Source: Polaribacter cellanae (lineage in GTDB: Bacteria; Bacteroidota; Bacteroidia; Flavobacteriales; Flavobacteriaceae). From it: DNA of 64,000 bases. Both the position numbers and the translations under genes were made by a program. Below, one piece after another: positions 52,201 to 61,626 of the stretch. Location: NCBI RefSeq assembly GCF_017569185.1, contig NZ_CP071869.1, positions 2,718,001 through 2,782,000 on the forward strand, read 5' to 3'. The notes under the pieces were generated by a model. It was not told the origin of the DNA. It ran no database searches and worked only from the letters and a program-made list of their open reading frames with translations. Positions within the stretch are counted from its first letter, which is position 1; each line of letters opens with the position of its first letter.

Positions 52201-55200
52201 CGTAATATTAAAATGATACGTAGGGTTTGAACTGCCTGTAAAATTTCCTGATGGTGCATCTATTTTTAAATCTGTTATTTTATTATTGTTTAATTGTAAT
52301 CTGGTTAATTTTGTTAAATTCGTTAAATCTACCAAACCTCCTATGCCGCTATTACTTGCTTCCAAAACCTCTAAGTTTAACAACTGATTCATTGTTGTTG
52401 GTAAACTTTTTAAATGATAAGTTGTTATACCATTCTCTCTACTACTCATATTCTCCACATACAACTCTTTTAAATTTGATAAATCTCCAATCTTTTCAGG
52501 TAAACTTTCAATTTGATTTAAATTTCCATTGTTTGATAAATACAATTTCTGCAAGTTGGTTAATCCCCCAATCGTTGTTGGTAAACTCGTTAATTTATTA
52601 CCCTCTAATCGTAATTCTAACAAATTCGTTAAACCATTGATTGTAGATGGTATGGTAGTTAAAACATTATTATTAAGTTGTAGTTTCTCCAAACTTGTTA
52701 TATTCCCAACCTCATCTGGTAAACTTGCAAGTGTGTATTGAGTTTGATACCTAACAGGACTTGTTGTTTGAAAAGATAAATTTAATTCTTTTAAACTTGT
52801 AAAATTCCCAATACCTGCTGGTAGACTTGTTAACCCATTACTTCTTAAATCTAGTTTTTCTAAAGTAGCTATATTGCCAATTTGTTCTGGTAGGCTTGTT
52901 AAGGTTGCAATATATTGAGAGGTGTTAATTCTTTCTCTTTGACTTGTTAGATGTAACTCTACCAAACTTGTAAAATTCCCAATACCTGTTGGTAAACTCT
53001 CTAACTGATTGCCATTTAAATTCAAGTACGTTAGCTTACTTAAATCTCCTATCTCTGTTGCTATTGTAGTAATACTTCCGTTTGTTAAACGTAACCTTGT
53101 TAATTCTGTTAAATCTTTTATCTCTTTAGAAACACTTCCGGATAAATTTTTACCCAATTCTAATTTAGTTACGTGTTTTTGTCCATTGATAATTTCTGTT
53201 GTAACACCTTCCCAAGAACCAACATTGGTTAATTCTGTTGCATCTGTACTCCAATTAGTTCCAACCCAAGTAACTCCTGTATTAGCATCTATTGCATCTC
53301 CTCCTTTGGTAGCTATATAAAATGCAATCAAAGCTTCTCTCTCACTTTGGGGAACTCTAAAGCCTGTACAATTATCACTAAAGGCAATTCCATTATCTGC
53401 AATTTGTGGCACTTGAGCATATCTTACACCCCAATTACTAACTTCTGCTACTGGTACTTCTACACAGGTTATAAATGGATTACTCGTAATATTAAAATGA
53501 TACGTAGGGTTTGAACTGCCTGTAAAATTTCCTGATGGTGCATCTATTTTTAAATCTGTTATTTTATTATTGTTTAATTGTAATCTGGTTAATTTTGTTA
53601 AATTCGTTAAATCTACCAAACCTCCTATTCCGCTATTACTTGCTTCCAAAACCTCTAAGTTTAACAACTTATTCATTGTAGTTGGTAAACTTTTTAAATG
53701 ATAAGTTGTTATACCATTCTCTCTACTACTCATATTCTCCACATACAACTCTTTTAAATTTGATAAATCTCCAATCTTTTCAGGTAAACTTTCAATTTGA
53801 TTTAAATTTCCATTGTTTGATAAATACAATTTCTGCAAGTTGGTTAATCTCCCAATCGTTGTTGGTAAACTCGTTAATTTATTACCCTCTAATCGTAATT
53901 CTAACAAATTCGTTAAACCATTGATTGTAGATGGTATGGTAGTTAAAACATTATTATTAAGTTGTAGTTTCTCCAAACTTGTTATATTCCCAACCTCATC
54001 TGGTAAACTTGCAAGTGTGTATTGAGTTTGATACCTAACAGGACTTGTTGTTTGAAAAGATAAATTTAATTCTTTTAAACTTGTAAAATTCCCAATACCT
54101 GCTGGTAGACTTGTTAACCCATTACTTCTTAAATCTAGTTTTTCTAAAGTAGCTATATTGCCAATTTGTTCTGGTAGGCTTGTTAAGGTTGCAATATATT
54201 GAGAGGTGTTAATTCTTTCTCTTTGACTTGTTAGATGTAACTCTACCAAACTTGTAAAATTCCCAATACCTGTTGGTAAACTCTCTAACTGATTGCCATT
54301 TAAATTCAAGTACGTTAGCTTACTTAAATCTCCTATCTCTGTTGCTATTGTAGTAATACTTCCGTTTGTTAAATGTAACCTTGTTAATTCTGTTAAATCT
54401 TTTATCTCTTTAGAAACACTTCCGGATAAATTTTTACCCAATTCTAATTTAGTTACGTGTTTTTGTCCATTGATAATTTCTGTTGTAACACCTTCCCAAG
54501 AACCAACATTGGTTAATTCTGTTGCATCTGTACTCCAATTAGTTCCAACCCAAGTAACTCCTGTATTAGCATCTATTGCATCTCCTCCTTTTGTAGCTAT
54601 ATAAAATGCAATCAAAGCTTCTCTCTCACTTTGGGGAACTCTAAAGCCTGTACAATTATCACTAAAAGCAATTCCATTATCTGCAATTTGTGGCACTTGA
54701 GCATATCTTACACCCCAATTACTAACTTCTGCTACTGGTACTTCTACACAGGTTATAAATGGATTACTCGTAATATTAAAATGATACGTAGGGTTTGAAC
54801 TGCCTGTAAAATTTCCTGATGGTGCATCTATTTTTAAATCTGTTATTTTATTATTGTTTAATTGTAATCTGGTTAATTTTGTTAAATTCGTTAAATCTAC
54901 CAAACCTCCTATTCCGCTATTACTTGCTTCCAAAACCTCTAAGTTTAACAACTTATTCATTGTAGTTGGTAAACTCTTTAAAGTATATGTGCTAATACCT
55001 GTTGTTGTATCGTAAATACGCATATTCTCTATATACAACTCCTTTAAATTACTCAAATCTCCAATCTCATCTGGTAGACTTGTCAATTCATTATTTGAAC
55101 TACTTTGAGATACATACAACTTCTCTAAACTCGTTAATCCCCCAATCGTTGTTGGTAAACTCGTTAATTTATTACCCTCTAATCGCAACTCTAATAAATT

Positions 55201-56955
55201 TGTTAAATTACCAATACTATTGGGAATTGTTGTTAGTTTATTGTTTTGTAACTGCAACGAAGTCAACTTAATCAAATTACCAATATTAGCAGGTAATTTG
55301 GTTAACTTATTATTATACAAAGTCAACTCTTCTAACAAAACCAAATCAGACATATCTTCAGGTAAATCTGTATTAAAGTTTGGGTTGTCTTCACCTAATC
55401 TATTGTTATGTAATCGTAAGAATTTCAGTTTTGTAAAACCACCTAAACCAGCAACTACTTGTAATTCGTTATCATTAAGATATAGCGTTTCTAATTGGGT
55501 TAAATTTGCAAAAGCGCCTGGCGTATTTGATAATTCACAATTTGCAAAATCTAAAAATTGTAGTTTGGTTAGTTGTCCAAATTCTGAAGGAATACTGGCA
55601 ATATTATTTGGTGCTGCTACTAATCTTCTTAACTCTACCAAACCACCAATTTGAGGTGGTAATAAAGATATTTTTGTGTTGGCAAATTCTAAAATTTCTA
55701 ACTTTTTTAAATTGCCAATGGTTGTTGGTATTAAATCTACTTGTGTATTGCTAAAATAAAATTGTTCTAAATCTGTAAAACTACCTAAACCAGATGCTAT
55801 TGAAGGAATTTGATTATTACTAATATTTAAAACCTTTAAATTTACTAAATCATAAAAATCAATTGGAATTGCGGTAATTGAGTTATTATTCAAATACAAA
55901 TCTTCTAATTTGCTCGCGTTTTTTAATTCTGTTGCAATGGTATTAATTCCAGAATTTGGTATGTGTAAATGTTTTAACTCTGTAAAAACACCAATTTCTA
56001 CTGGCATTGGTCCATTAATTCCTAAACCTGTAGTATGAATTTCAGTAATTCTGGTTTCTCCATTAAGGACTTCAACATTTAACCATTCTGTATCATTTAC
56101 TCCAGATTTTATTGTACTTGCATATGTGTAAGATTTATTTTCATATAATTTTTTAAGAGCTTCCCTTTCAGCAATATTTGGAGTTGCTGTTTTATCTGCT
56201 TGGTCATAACCAACTATACTAAGTCCTAAATCAAAATAATCTCCATTTATATTAAGAAAGCTAGCTGGATTTGGCACTTCAATAAAAGCTAAATTTGGAG
56301 TGTTTTGTACTCTAAGTCTGCCATTTTGAGTGATACTTCGCCCATTAAAAGTAGACGTTGCTAGTTTTAAAAAACTAATATTAGTGTCGTATATATGTAT
56401 AGAAGTCAAATTAGTAAAACTGCTAAAATCTAGTTCTCCTATATATTGGTTTTTAGCTATCCAAATGGATGCCATGCTATTTGGAAAAAAACTTTCATCA
56501 ATAACACCAGTTAATTGGTTGTCTATAAAATTTACAATCCGTAAAGCAGTTAATGTAGATACATTTGGGAAAGCACCAGACATACTATTTTCTCTTAACC
56601 CAATGTAGGTTATGTTATCAGGAAAAAAAGTAACATCTATGGTACCCGAAATGTTATTGTTAGAGAGTTCTAGCTTACTTAAATTGGTTAGACTAGAAAC
56701 ATTAGTTAAGGAGCCAGTTAAATTATTATCAAACAATCTAATTTCTGTAACAGTATTGTTTCGAACAGTAACCCCAAACCAAGTAGCAATATCAGAATTA
56801 GAATTAATATCTGTATCCCAATTGGTATTATTGGTCCAATTATCGCCATCTGTAGCGTTATATAAATCGATTAAAGCTTGCCTTTCTGCTTGAGAAACTT
56901 GGGCAGTTACTACACAAGAAATAAGTGCAAATAGTAAAAGTAGTTTTGTTTTCAT
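49255..56955 (-). CDS. Giant leucine-rich repeat T9SS surface protein (2566 aa)
   Basis: A signal peptide (LLLLFALISCVVTAQ) leads into an array of plant-type LRRs of about 23 residues (LTSLQLQNNKLTTIPNSIGN). At least seven LRRNT-like caps split the array (for example AERQALIDLYNATDGDNWTN at residues 23-42 and SEREALIAFYIATKGGDA three times). Residues of about 660-1852 are three nearly identical 428-aa units. Near residue 2430 is an Ig-like domain (MYQWYKNGSPISGATNKEY), and the end is a type A sorting domain (FKLYPNPVDNILQI, SLLSKGVYLLNV, final KRVVKK). It is probably an adhesin or ligand binder at the cell surface; the ligand is unknown. Long reading frames on the opposite strand are shadows. 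Confidence 0.92.
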   Translation of the reverse strand: MKTKLLLLFALISCVVTAQVSQAERQALIDLYNATDGDNWTNNTNWDTDINSNSDIATWFGVTVRNNTVTEIRLFDNNLTGSLTNVSSLTNLSKLELSNNNISGTIDVTFFPDNITYIGLRENSMSGAFPNVSTLTALRIVNFIDNQLTGVIDESFFPNSMASIWIAKNQYIGELDFSSFTNLTSIHIYDTNISFLKLATSTFNGRSITQNGRLRVQNTPNLAFIEVPNPASFLNINGDYFDLGLSIVGYDQADKTATPNIAEREALKKLYENKSYTYASTIKSGVNDTEWLNVEVLNGETRITEIHTTGLGINGPMPVEIGVFTELKHLHIPNSGINTIATELKNASKLEDLYLNNNSITAIPIDFYDLVNLKVLNISNNQIPSIASGLGSFTDLEQFYFSNTQVDLIPTTIGNLKKLEILEFANTKISLLPPQIGGLVELRRLVAAPNNIASIPSEFGQLTKLQFLDFANCELSNTPGAFANLTQLETLYLNDNELQVVAGLGGFTKLKFLRLHNNRLGEDNPNFNTDLPEDMSDLVLLEELTLYNNKLTKLPANIGNLIKLTSLQLQNNKLTTIPNSIGNLTNLLELRLEGNKLTSLPTTIGGLTSLEKLYVSQSSSNNELTSLPDEIGDLSNLKELYIENMRIYDTTTGISTYTLKSLPTTMNKLLNLEVLEASNSGIGGLVDLTNLTKLTRLQLNNNKITDLKIDAPSGNFTGSSNPTYHFNITSNPFITCVEVPVAEVSNWGVRYAQVPQIADNGIAFSDNCTGFRVPQSEREALIAFYIATKGGDAIDANTGVTWVGTNWSTDATELTNVGSWEGVTTEIINGQKHVTKLELGKNLSGSVSKEIKDLTELTRLHLTNGSITTIATEIGDLSKLTYLNLNGNQLESLPTGIGNFTSLVELHLTSQRERINTSQYIATLTSLPEQIGNIATLEKLDLRSNGLTSLPAGIGNFTSLKELNLSFQTTSPVRYQTQYTLASLPDEVGNITSLEKLQLNNNVLTTIPSTINGLTNLLELRLEGNKLTSLPTTIGRLTNLQKLYLSNNGNLNQIESLPEKIGDLSNLKELYVENMSSRENGITTYHLKSLPTTMNKLLNLEVLEASNSGIGGLVDLTNLTKLTRLQLNNNKITDLKIDAPSGNFTGSSNPTYHFNITSNPFITCVEVPVAEVSNWGVRYAQVPQIADNGIAFSDNCTGFRVPQSEREALIAFYIATKGGDAIDANTGVTWVGTNWSTDATELTNVGSWEGVTTEIINGQKHVTKLELGKNLSGSVSKEIKDLTELTRLRLTNGSITTIATEIGDLSKLTYLNLNGNQLESLPTGIGNFTSLVELHLTSQRERINTSQYIATLTSLPEQIGNIATLEKLDLRSNGLTSLPAGIGNFTSLKELNLSFQTTSPVRYQTQYTLASLPDEVGNITSLEKLQLNNNVLTTIPSTINGLTNLLELRLEGNKLTSLPTTIGGLTNLQKLYLSNNGNLNQIESLPEKIGDLSNLKELYVENMSSRENGITTYHLKSLPTTMNQLLNLEVLEASNSGIGGLVDLTNLTKLTRLQLNNNKITDLKIDAPSGNFTGSSNPTYHFNITSNPFITCVEVPAAEVTNWDVRYAQVPQIADNGIAFSDNCTGFRVPQSEREALIAFYIATKGGDAIDANTGVTWVGTNWSTDATELTNVGSWQGVTTEIINGQKHVTKLELGKNLSGSVPKEIKDLTELTRLRLTNGSIATIATEIGDLSKLTYLNLNGNQLESLPTGIGNFTSLVELHLTSQRERINTSQYIATLTSLPEQIGNIATLEKLDLRSNGLTSLPAGIGNFTSLKELNLSFQTTSPVRYQTQYTLASLPDEVGNITSLEKLQLQYNNLGSLPTTITNLEKLEILNIEYNQISNSLDLSKSEVLRDFRAQYNNISDLKIAVSPTIFGTSNNPQANRFRFKRNALGCIEVPSDELVAWQLSVYNEEGGIIDNGVVYSDNCSAITNNSIPDLERDALIAIYNNTKGMDWRNDLSGSYNGVTWVNDATQKRNVGAWYGVTTNIINGKKHVTKIELNSNLLDGTIPSVIKNLTQLKELEFNSNKISEITTEIGKLANLEQLTFTGQTELTTIPSEINNITTLKRLEFSSNKIEGNLDFSNLVNLTSLSVSSNEITGLKIGVSPNVFDNGYNSEGQFSNSISLYNQYLNCIAVPQKTISDWEATTHAKNYPNIVWGQDCSAYNNIPENEMEALVDLYNNLDGANWNGSINWNGNLAKALINNPYNATKWQGITTKIVDGGKHITNISLNSNKLKGELPTSIGNLTKLTNLQIGSNEISGAIPATFGNLASLETLYLNNNKITSLPAEMSNMLALKTVYLQNNEIEGNLPDFTNSTNLTSLYVSNNKLQFGDFEDEFASYQNIQTFSYSSQAKVGVEEAIDFGDGFDKTLEAVVSGTNNMYQWYKNGSPISGATNKEYIITNATQQDAGYYFCLVSNPVITGLNIETERITLTYDAALSVDDDTFSKSFKLYPNPVDNILQIRNTSDVKINKIEIYNLLGKKIQVVNNPKNAIDVSLLSKGVYLLNVFTDKGKTTKRVVKK
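51401..54975. repeat. Tandem 1284-bp repeats inside the giant LRR gene
   Basis: The block starting TTCTCCAAACTTGTTATATT occurs at 51401, 52685 and 53969, exactly 1284 bp (428 codons) apart. Units two and one are complete; the third runs near-identically to about 54975 and then diverges. Only scattered single-base differences separate the copies, so the duplication is recent and in frame. Confidence 0.93.
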
Positions 56956-56977
56956 AATCGTAGTTTTAAGTAATCTT

Positions 56978-56985
56978 CAAATGTA
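56978..56985 (-). promoter_or_regulatory. Promoter -7 box for the giant LRR gene
   Basis: TACATTTG on the minus strand, 22 nt before the ATG at 56955. Confidence 0.5.
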
Positions 56986-57142
56986 GCATACGATCCAATA
57001 TGGGTAAATACCTACTTATAGGTATATTTTCATTCTTAAAATTCTAAAATATCTTTCTTTTTTTAACTTAAGTTTTACTGCAAAAAAAGTATCTTTACTC
57101 TTTTGAATAGACTTTTTCCGAATACAATATATTTAATAAATA

Positions 57143-58576
57143 ATGATGAAAAGTAACGTAGCAGAAATCTTAAAATCAGGTACAGTATTACAAGAAATAG
57201 CCTTAAAAGGTTGGGTGAGAACTTTTAGGAGCAATCGTTTTATTGCTTTAAATGACGGTTCTACCATAAATAACATACAATGTGTTATCGATTTTGAAAA
57301 CACACCAGAAGAAACATTAAAAAGAATTACAACAGGAGCCGCAATTGCTGTAAAAGGAACTTTGGCAGAAAGCCAAGGAAAAGGACAATCTGTAGAAGTT
57401 CAAGTTTCAGAAATTGAAATTTTGGGAGATTCTAATCCAGATGAATATCCAATTCAGCCTAAAAAACACAGTTTCGAGTTTTTAAGAGAAAATGCACATT
57501 TACGTGTAAGAACAAATACGTTTGGTGCAGTAATGAGAGTACGTTCTAAACTTTCTTTTGCAGTGCATAAATACTTTCAAGATAATGGTTTTAACTACGT
57601 AAACACACCCATTGTTACAGGATCTGATGCAGAAGGCGCAGGAGAAATGTTTCGTGTAACTTCCTTCGAAGATAATAAGGCACCAGTTACAGAAGATGGG
57701 AAAATAGATTATTCCAAAGATTTCTTCGGAAAGGAAACCAATTTAACGGTTTCAGGTCAATTAGAAGCAGAAACCTATGCAATGGCGTTAGGAAAAGTAT
57801 ATACTTTTGGTCCAACTTTTAGAGCAGAAAACTCAAATACAACCCGTCATTTAGCAGAATTTTGGATGATCGAGCCAGAAGTTGCTTTTATGGATTTAGA
57901 TGGCAATATGGATTTGGCAGAAGATTTTATAAAGTCTGTTTTGGGGTATGTTTTAGAAAACTGCAAAGACGATTTGGCATTTTTAGACCAACGTTTAACA
58001 CAAGAAGAAAGCAAATTACCACAAGCACAAAGAAGTGATATGAGTTTATTAGAAAAACTTAAATTTGTGGCAGACAATAATTTTAAAAGAGTTTCTTATA
58101 CAGAAGCAATCGATATTTTAAGAAATTCGAAACCGAATAAAAAGAAGAAATTTCAATTTCCAATTGATAAATGGGGCGCAGATTTACAATCGGAACACGA
58201 ACGTTTTTTAGTTGAAAAACATTTTAAATGTCCGGTTATTTTGTTCGATTATCCTGCAAATATCAAAGCATTTTACATGCGTTTAAATGAAGATGGAAAA
58301 ACAGTAAGAGCCATGGATGTGTTATTTCCAGGAATTGGAGAAATGGTTGGTGGTGCCCAACGTGAAGAACGTTATGACGTTTTAGTAGAAAAAATGAAGG
58401 CCATGAATATCGACGAAAAAGAACTTTGGTGGTATTTAGATTTACGTAAATTTGGTACAGCAGTACACTCTGGTTTTGGCTTAGGTTTCGAACGTTTGGT
58501 ACAATTTACAACAGGAATGGGAAATATTAGAGACGTAATTCCGTTTCCAAGAACGCCACAAAATGCTGAATTTTAA
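57143..58576 (+). CDS. asnS: Asparaginyl-tRNA synthetase
   Basis: Charges tRNA-Asn. A 477-aa class IIb synthetase: the OB-fold anticodon domain spans residues 15-110 ([19 protein letters not shown]), and the catalytic domain has motif 2 [20 protein letters not shown] and motif 3 [20 protein letters not shown]. The long internal insertion of AsnRS is present. Two ATG codons open the gene (57143, 57146). A near-consensus -7 box TATCTTTA lies at 57090-57097. Confidence 0.97.
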   Translation: MMKSNVAEILKSGTVLQEIALKGWVRTFRSNRFIALNDGSTINNIQCVIDFENTPEETLKRITTGAAIAVKGTLAESQGKGQSVEVQVSEIEILGDSNPDEYPIQPKKHSFEFLRENAHLRVRTNTFGAVMRVRSKLSFAVHKYFQDNGFNYVNTPIVTGSDAEGAGEMFRVTSFEDNKAPVTEDGKIDYSKDFFGKETNLTVSGQLEAETYAMALGKVYTFGPTFRAENSNTTRHLAEFWMIEPEVAFMDLDGNMDLAEDFIKSVLGYVLENCKDDLAFLDQRLTQEESKLPQAQRSDMSLLEKLKFVADNNFKRVSYTEAIDILRNSKPNKKKKFQFPIDKWGADLQSEHERFLVEKHFKCPVILFDYPANIKAFYMRLNEDGKTVRAMDVLFPGIGEMVGGAQREERYDVLVEKMKAMNIDEKELWWYLDLRKFGTAVHSGFGLGFERLVQFTTGMGNIRDVIPFPRTPQNAEF

Positions 58577-58751
58577 TCCCATCTTAATCTTCCCATTTCG
58601 TCTTCGCTCACAGGCTAGGGAAGAAACTGTTGTGAAAATAGGCACACAAATTATCAAAAGTTAAATTTTGAATTTTATTTCAGATTAAGTGAGCATTTAC
58701 ATTATTCTGGTGCTAATAATTTTTGTATTTTTATAAAAGAAAAATAAAGTT

Positions 58752-59561
58752 GTGGATTTAAAATATTTAATCAAATTAAAAGAAGAATACCTTCATCTTT
58801 GTAAAGATGATACTTTTGATTTCGATAAATTTAATCAATTTGCAATTGTGCATCATTCTAATTCTATCGAAGGTTCTACGCTTACAAAAGAAGAAACCTT
58901 TATATTATTAAATGATGCTTTAACACCAAAAAACAAACCTTTAGAGCATACTTTTATGGCAATAGATCATTTTAATGCTTTAAAATATAGTATTGAATTA
59001 GCAAATTCAAAAAAGTTACTTTCAGTTGAAACTCTAAAAGATATTTCAGCAAAAGTCATGAAAAATACTGGAAGTTCTATTTCTGCAATCGCAGGAGATT
59101 TTGACTCTTCTAAAGGAGATTTTAGAAAAGTTACTGTAAGAGCAGGAACTTCTACTTTTATGGATTATACTAAAATTCCGAAAAGGATATTAGAATTAGT
59201 AAATTACATCAATAAAGAAATTAAAATTGTAACAGATTTCGAAAGTATTTACAATTTAGCTTTTGATGCTCATTTTCAGTTGGTTTCTATACATCCTTTT
59301 GCAGATGGAAATGGAAGAATTTCTCGATTGTTAATGAATTATATTCAAGCATACCACAAACAACCATTAACCGTGGTTTTTAAAGAAGATAAAACAGATT
59401 ATTATCAAGCATTAGTAGATACAAGAGAAAAAGAAGACATTTCAATTTTTAGAAAATTTATGTATTCTCAAACTGAAAAATTCTTTTTGGAGAAAATATC
59501 AGAACTAACAAAAACACAAAAACAAAGTTCCAATCAAAAGGGATTATCATTTTTATTTTAA
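58752..59561 (+). CDS. Fic family protein (AMPylase-type)
   Basis: A 269-aa Fic-domain enzyme. The catalytic motif HPFADGNGRISRL (near residues 177-189) is complete, and the inhibitory helix SNSIEG at residues 36-41 matches (S/T)xxxE(G/N) ahead of the Fic fold, class II. Fic proteins usually transfer AMP to a target protein, and the intact inhibitory Glu keeps them quiet. The start is a GTG at 58752. It sits between asnS and rpoN, 5 bp before the latter. The target is unknown; a C-terminal DNA-binding domain is absent. Confidence 0.92.
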   Translation: MDLKYLIKLKEEYLHLCKDDTFDFDKFNQFAIVHHSNSIEGSTLTKEETFILLNDALTPKNKPLEHTFMAIDHFNALKYSIELANSKKLLSVETLKDISAKVMKNTGSSISAIAGDFDSSKGDFRKVTVRAGTSTFMDYTKIPKRILELVNYINKEIKIVTDFESIYNLAFDAHFQLVSIHPFADGNGRISRLLMNYIQAYHKQPLTVVFKEDKTDYYQALVDTREKEDISIFRKFMYSQTEKFFLEKISELTKTQKQSSNQKGLSFLF

Positions 59562-59566
59562 AATAA

Positions 59567-61027
59567 ATGTTAAAACAAAGTTTAAATTATAAACTCTTAC
59601 AGAAATTATCTCCTCAACAAATTCAGTTGATGAAGTTAATTCAACTGCCTACGCAAGCTTTTGAAGAACGTTTAAAACAAGAGATTGAAGAAAATCCTGC
59701 GCTAGATACAGGAAAAGATGAATCGGATTCTATAGACGACGATTTATCAAATGAGTATGATGATGATACTGGAAACGAAAAAATCGAGGCAGAAGATATA
59801 AATATTGATGAGTATTTAAGTGACGACGAAATTCCGAACTACAAAACTCAAGCAAATAATTATTCTGCAGATGATGAGGAAAAAAACGTGCCTTATGCTG
59901 CAGGAACCAGTTTTCATCAATCTTTAAAAAACCAATTAAATACTATTCGTTTAGACGAAGAAGAAAAAGCAATTGCCGAGTTTTTAGTAGGAAGTATAGA
60001 CGATAGTGGTTACATTCGAAGAGAAATTATAGATCTTGTAGACGATTTGGCTTTTACTGCAAACATTTTTACCACAGAAGAAAAAGTAATTTCTGTTCTT
60101 AAAAAAGCAGTACATACTTTAGATCCTATTGGAGTGGGGGCTCGCGATTTAAAAGAATGTTTAATTATTCAACTAAAAGCGAAAGAACCGAACAAGAATA
60201 GGAGTTTAGCCATTGAAATTTTAAACACTGCTTTCGATCATTTTGTGAAGAAGCATTATAAAAAATTACAAGAAAAGTTTAATATTTCTGAAGAAGAGCT
60301 CAAAGAAATAAATTTAGAAATTTCTAAACTGAATCCTAAACCTGGTAGCTCTTATGCTGGGAATAATAAAATTGCAGAACAAATTGTACCCGATTTTTCC
60401 ATTAAAATTATCGATGGAGAATTAGACTTGACTTTAAACTCTAGAAACGCTCCAGAATTGCATGTTTCCAGAGAATATAACAACATGTTAAAAGGGTATC
60501 AAGAATCGAATGTAAAAACGAAATCACAGAAAGATGCAGTTTTCTTTATCAAACAGAAATTAGATGCTGCAAAATGGTTTATAGATGCTATAAAACAGCG
60601 TCAGCAAACATTATTGGTAACTATGAATACCATTATGCATTACCAGTATGAATATTTTTTAACGGGGGATGAGCGAAAGCTAAAACCCATGATTTTAAAA
60701 GACATTGCCGATAAAATTAATATGGATGTTTCAACGGTTTCCAGAGTTGCAAACAGCAAATATGTTTCTACACCTTATGGAACAAAATTAATTAAGATTT
60801 TCTTTTCTGAATCCATGAAAAACGATCAAGGTGAAGATGTTTCTACAAAACAGATTAAGAAAATTTTAGAAACTGTAATCTCGAAAGAAAATAAGAAAAA
60901 ACCACTTACAGACGAGAAATTAGCGGCAATTTTAAAAGAAAAAGGGTATCCTATTGCAAGAAGAACCGTTGCAAAATATAGAGAACAATTAGATTTGCCT
61001 GTTGCTCGTTTGCGTAAAGAAATTTAG
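59567..61027 (+). CDS. rpoN: RNA polymerase sigma-54 factor
   Basis: The alternative sigma factor for -24/-12 promoters; it needs AAA+ activators. It has 486 aa in the usual order: Gln/Leu-rich region I (KLSPQQIQLMKLIQLPTQAF), acidic region II (about residues 45-105), the core-binding domain, the helix-turn-helix (DIADKINMDVSTVSRVANSKY) and the RpoN box ARRTVAKYRE at residues 464-473. The stop overlaps the next GTG by one base. Confidence 0.97.
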   Translation: MLKQSLNYKLLQKLSPQQIQLMKLIQLPTQAFEERLKQEIEENPALDTGKDESDSIDDDLSNEYDDDTGNEKIEAEDINIDEYLSDDEIPNYKTQANNYSADDEEKNVPYAAGTSFHQSLKNQLNTIRLDEEEKAIAEFLVGSIDDSGYIRREIIDLVDDLAFTANIFTTEEKVISVLKKAVHTLDPIGVGARDLKECLIIQLKAKEPNKNRSLAIEILNTAFDHFVKKHYKKLQEKFNISEEELKEINLEISKLNPKPGSSYAGNNKIAEQIVPDFSIKIIDGELDLTLNSRNAPELHVSREYNNMLKGYQESNVKTKSQKDAVFFIKQKLDAAKWFIDAIKQRQQTLLVTMNTIMHYQYEYFLTGDERKLKPMILKDIADKINMDVSTVSRVANSKYVSTPYGTKLIKIFFSESMKNDQGEDVSTKQIKKILETVISKENKKKPLTDEKLAAILKEKGYPIARRTVAKYREQLDLPVARLRKEI

Positions 61028-61626
61028 TGAAGTTATATAAAACCATATCTGTAATTTTACACCCAATTGTAGTTCCTACAATTGGTGTAATTCTTTATTT
61101 TTTATTGATTCCTACTTATTTAAATAGCAATCAAAAATTAGTTTTACTAAGTTTAGTATTTATAACAACTTATATAATTCCGCTATTAATTTTAATTTTA
61201 TTCAAAAAAATAAAATTAATAAAAACCTTTAATGCTCATAGTATTAGAGAGCGGAAAATTCCTGTTGCTATGATGGTTGTACTTTTCTATTTACTAGGAA
61301 ATACACTTTTTAGAATTTCTAATATAGACGATTTAAGATTATTATTTTATGCAACTTGTGGAGCTTTGTTCTTGGTTTATCTTTTGTTTTTTTTCAATTT
61401 AAAAACAAGTATCCATTTAATTTCTATGGGAATTACTACCGGTTTTTTTATGGTTTTAGGAGCAAAATACGGGTATCCTTTTCCTGTAACTGTAATAATA
61501 ACTATTATTCTTGCAGGTATTGTTGCCAATGCTCGGCTACATTTAAAAGCACATTCAGCTTTAGAAGTTTACTTAGGCTATTTTGTTGGCTTTTTTTCGC
61601 CTTTTGCTATTTACTATTTTTTATAA
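61027..61626 (+). CDS. PAP2-like membrane protein
   Basis: A 199-aa membrane protein with six hydrophobic segments. The C-terminal ARLHLKAHSALEVYLGYFVG resembles the last motif of PAP2 phosphatases (SRxxxxxHxxxDVxxG), and RERKIPVA could be a remnant of the first, but the full catalytic set is not visible, so activity is uncertain. The GTG start at 61027 overlaps the rpoN stop. Its end overlaps the 3' end of the convergent barrel gene by 6 bp. Confidence 0.65.
   Translation: MKLYKTISVILHPIVVPTIGVILYFLLIPTYLNSNQKLVLLSLVFITTYIIPLLILILFKKIKLIKTFNAHSIRERKIPVAMMVVLFYLLGNTLFRISNIDDLRLLFYATCGALFLVYLLFFFNLKTSIHLISMGITTGFFMVLGAKYGYPFPVTVIITIILAGIVANARLHLKAHSALEVYLGYFVGFFSPFAIYYFL

Noticed and set aside
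51725..54604. Three plus-strand ORFs of 103 aa at equal spacing (51725, 53009, 54293) that look like a gene family
   Set aside because: They are opposite-strand shadows of the tandem units in the giant LRR gene; spacing equals the 1284-bp repeat and there is no promoter or ribosome-binding context.
51401..54975. Possible CRISPR-like or satellite array
   Set aside because: The repeats are 1284 bp, contiguous, in frame and code for LRRs; no short repeats with unique spacers.
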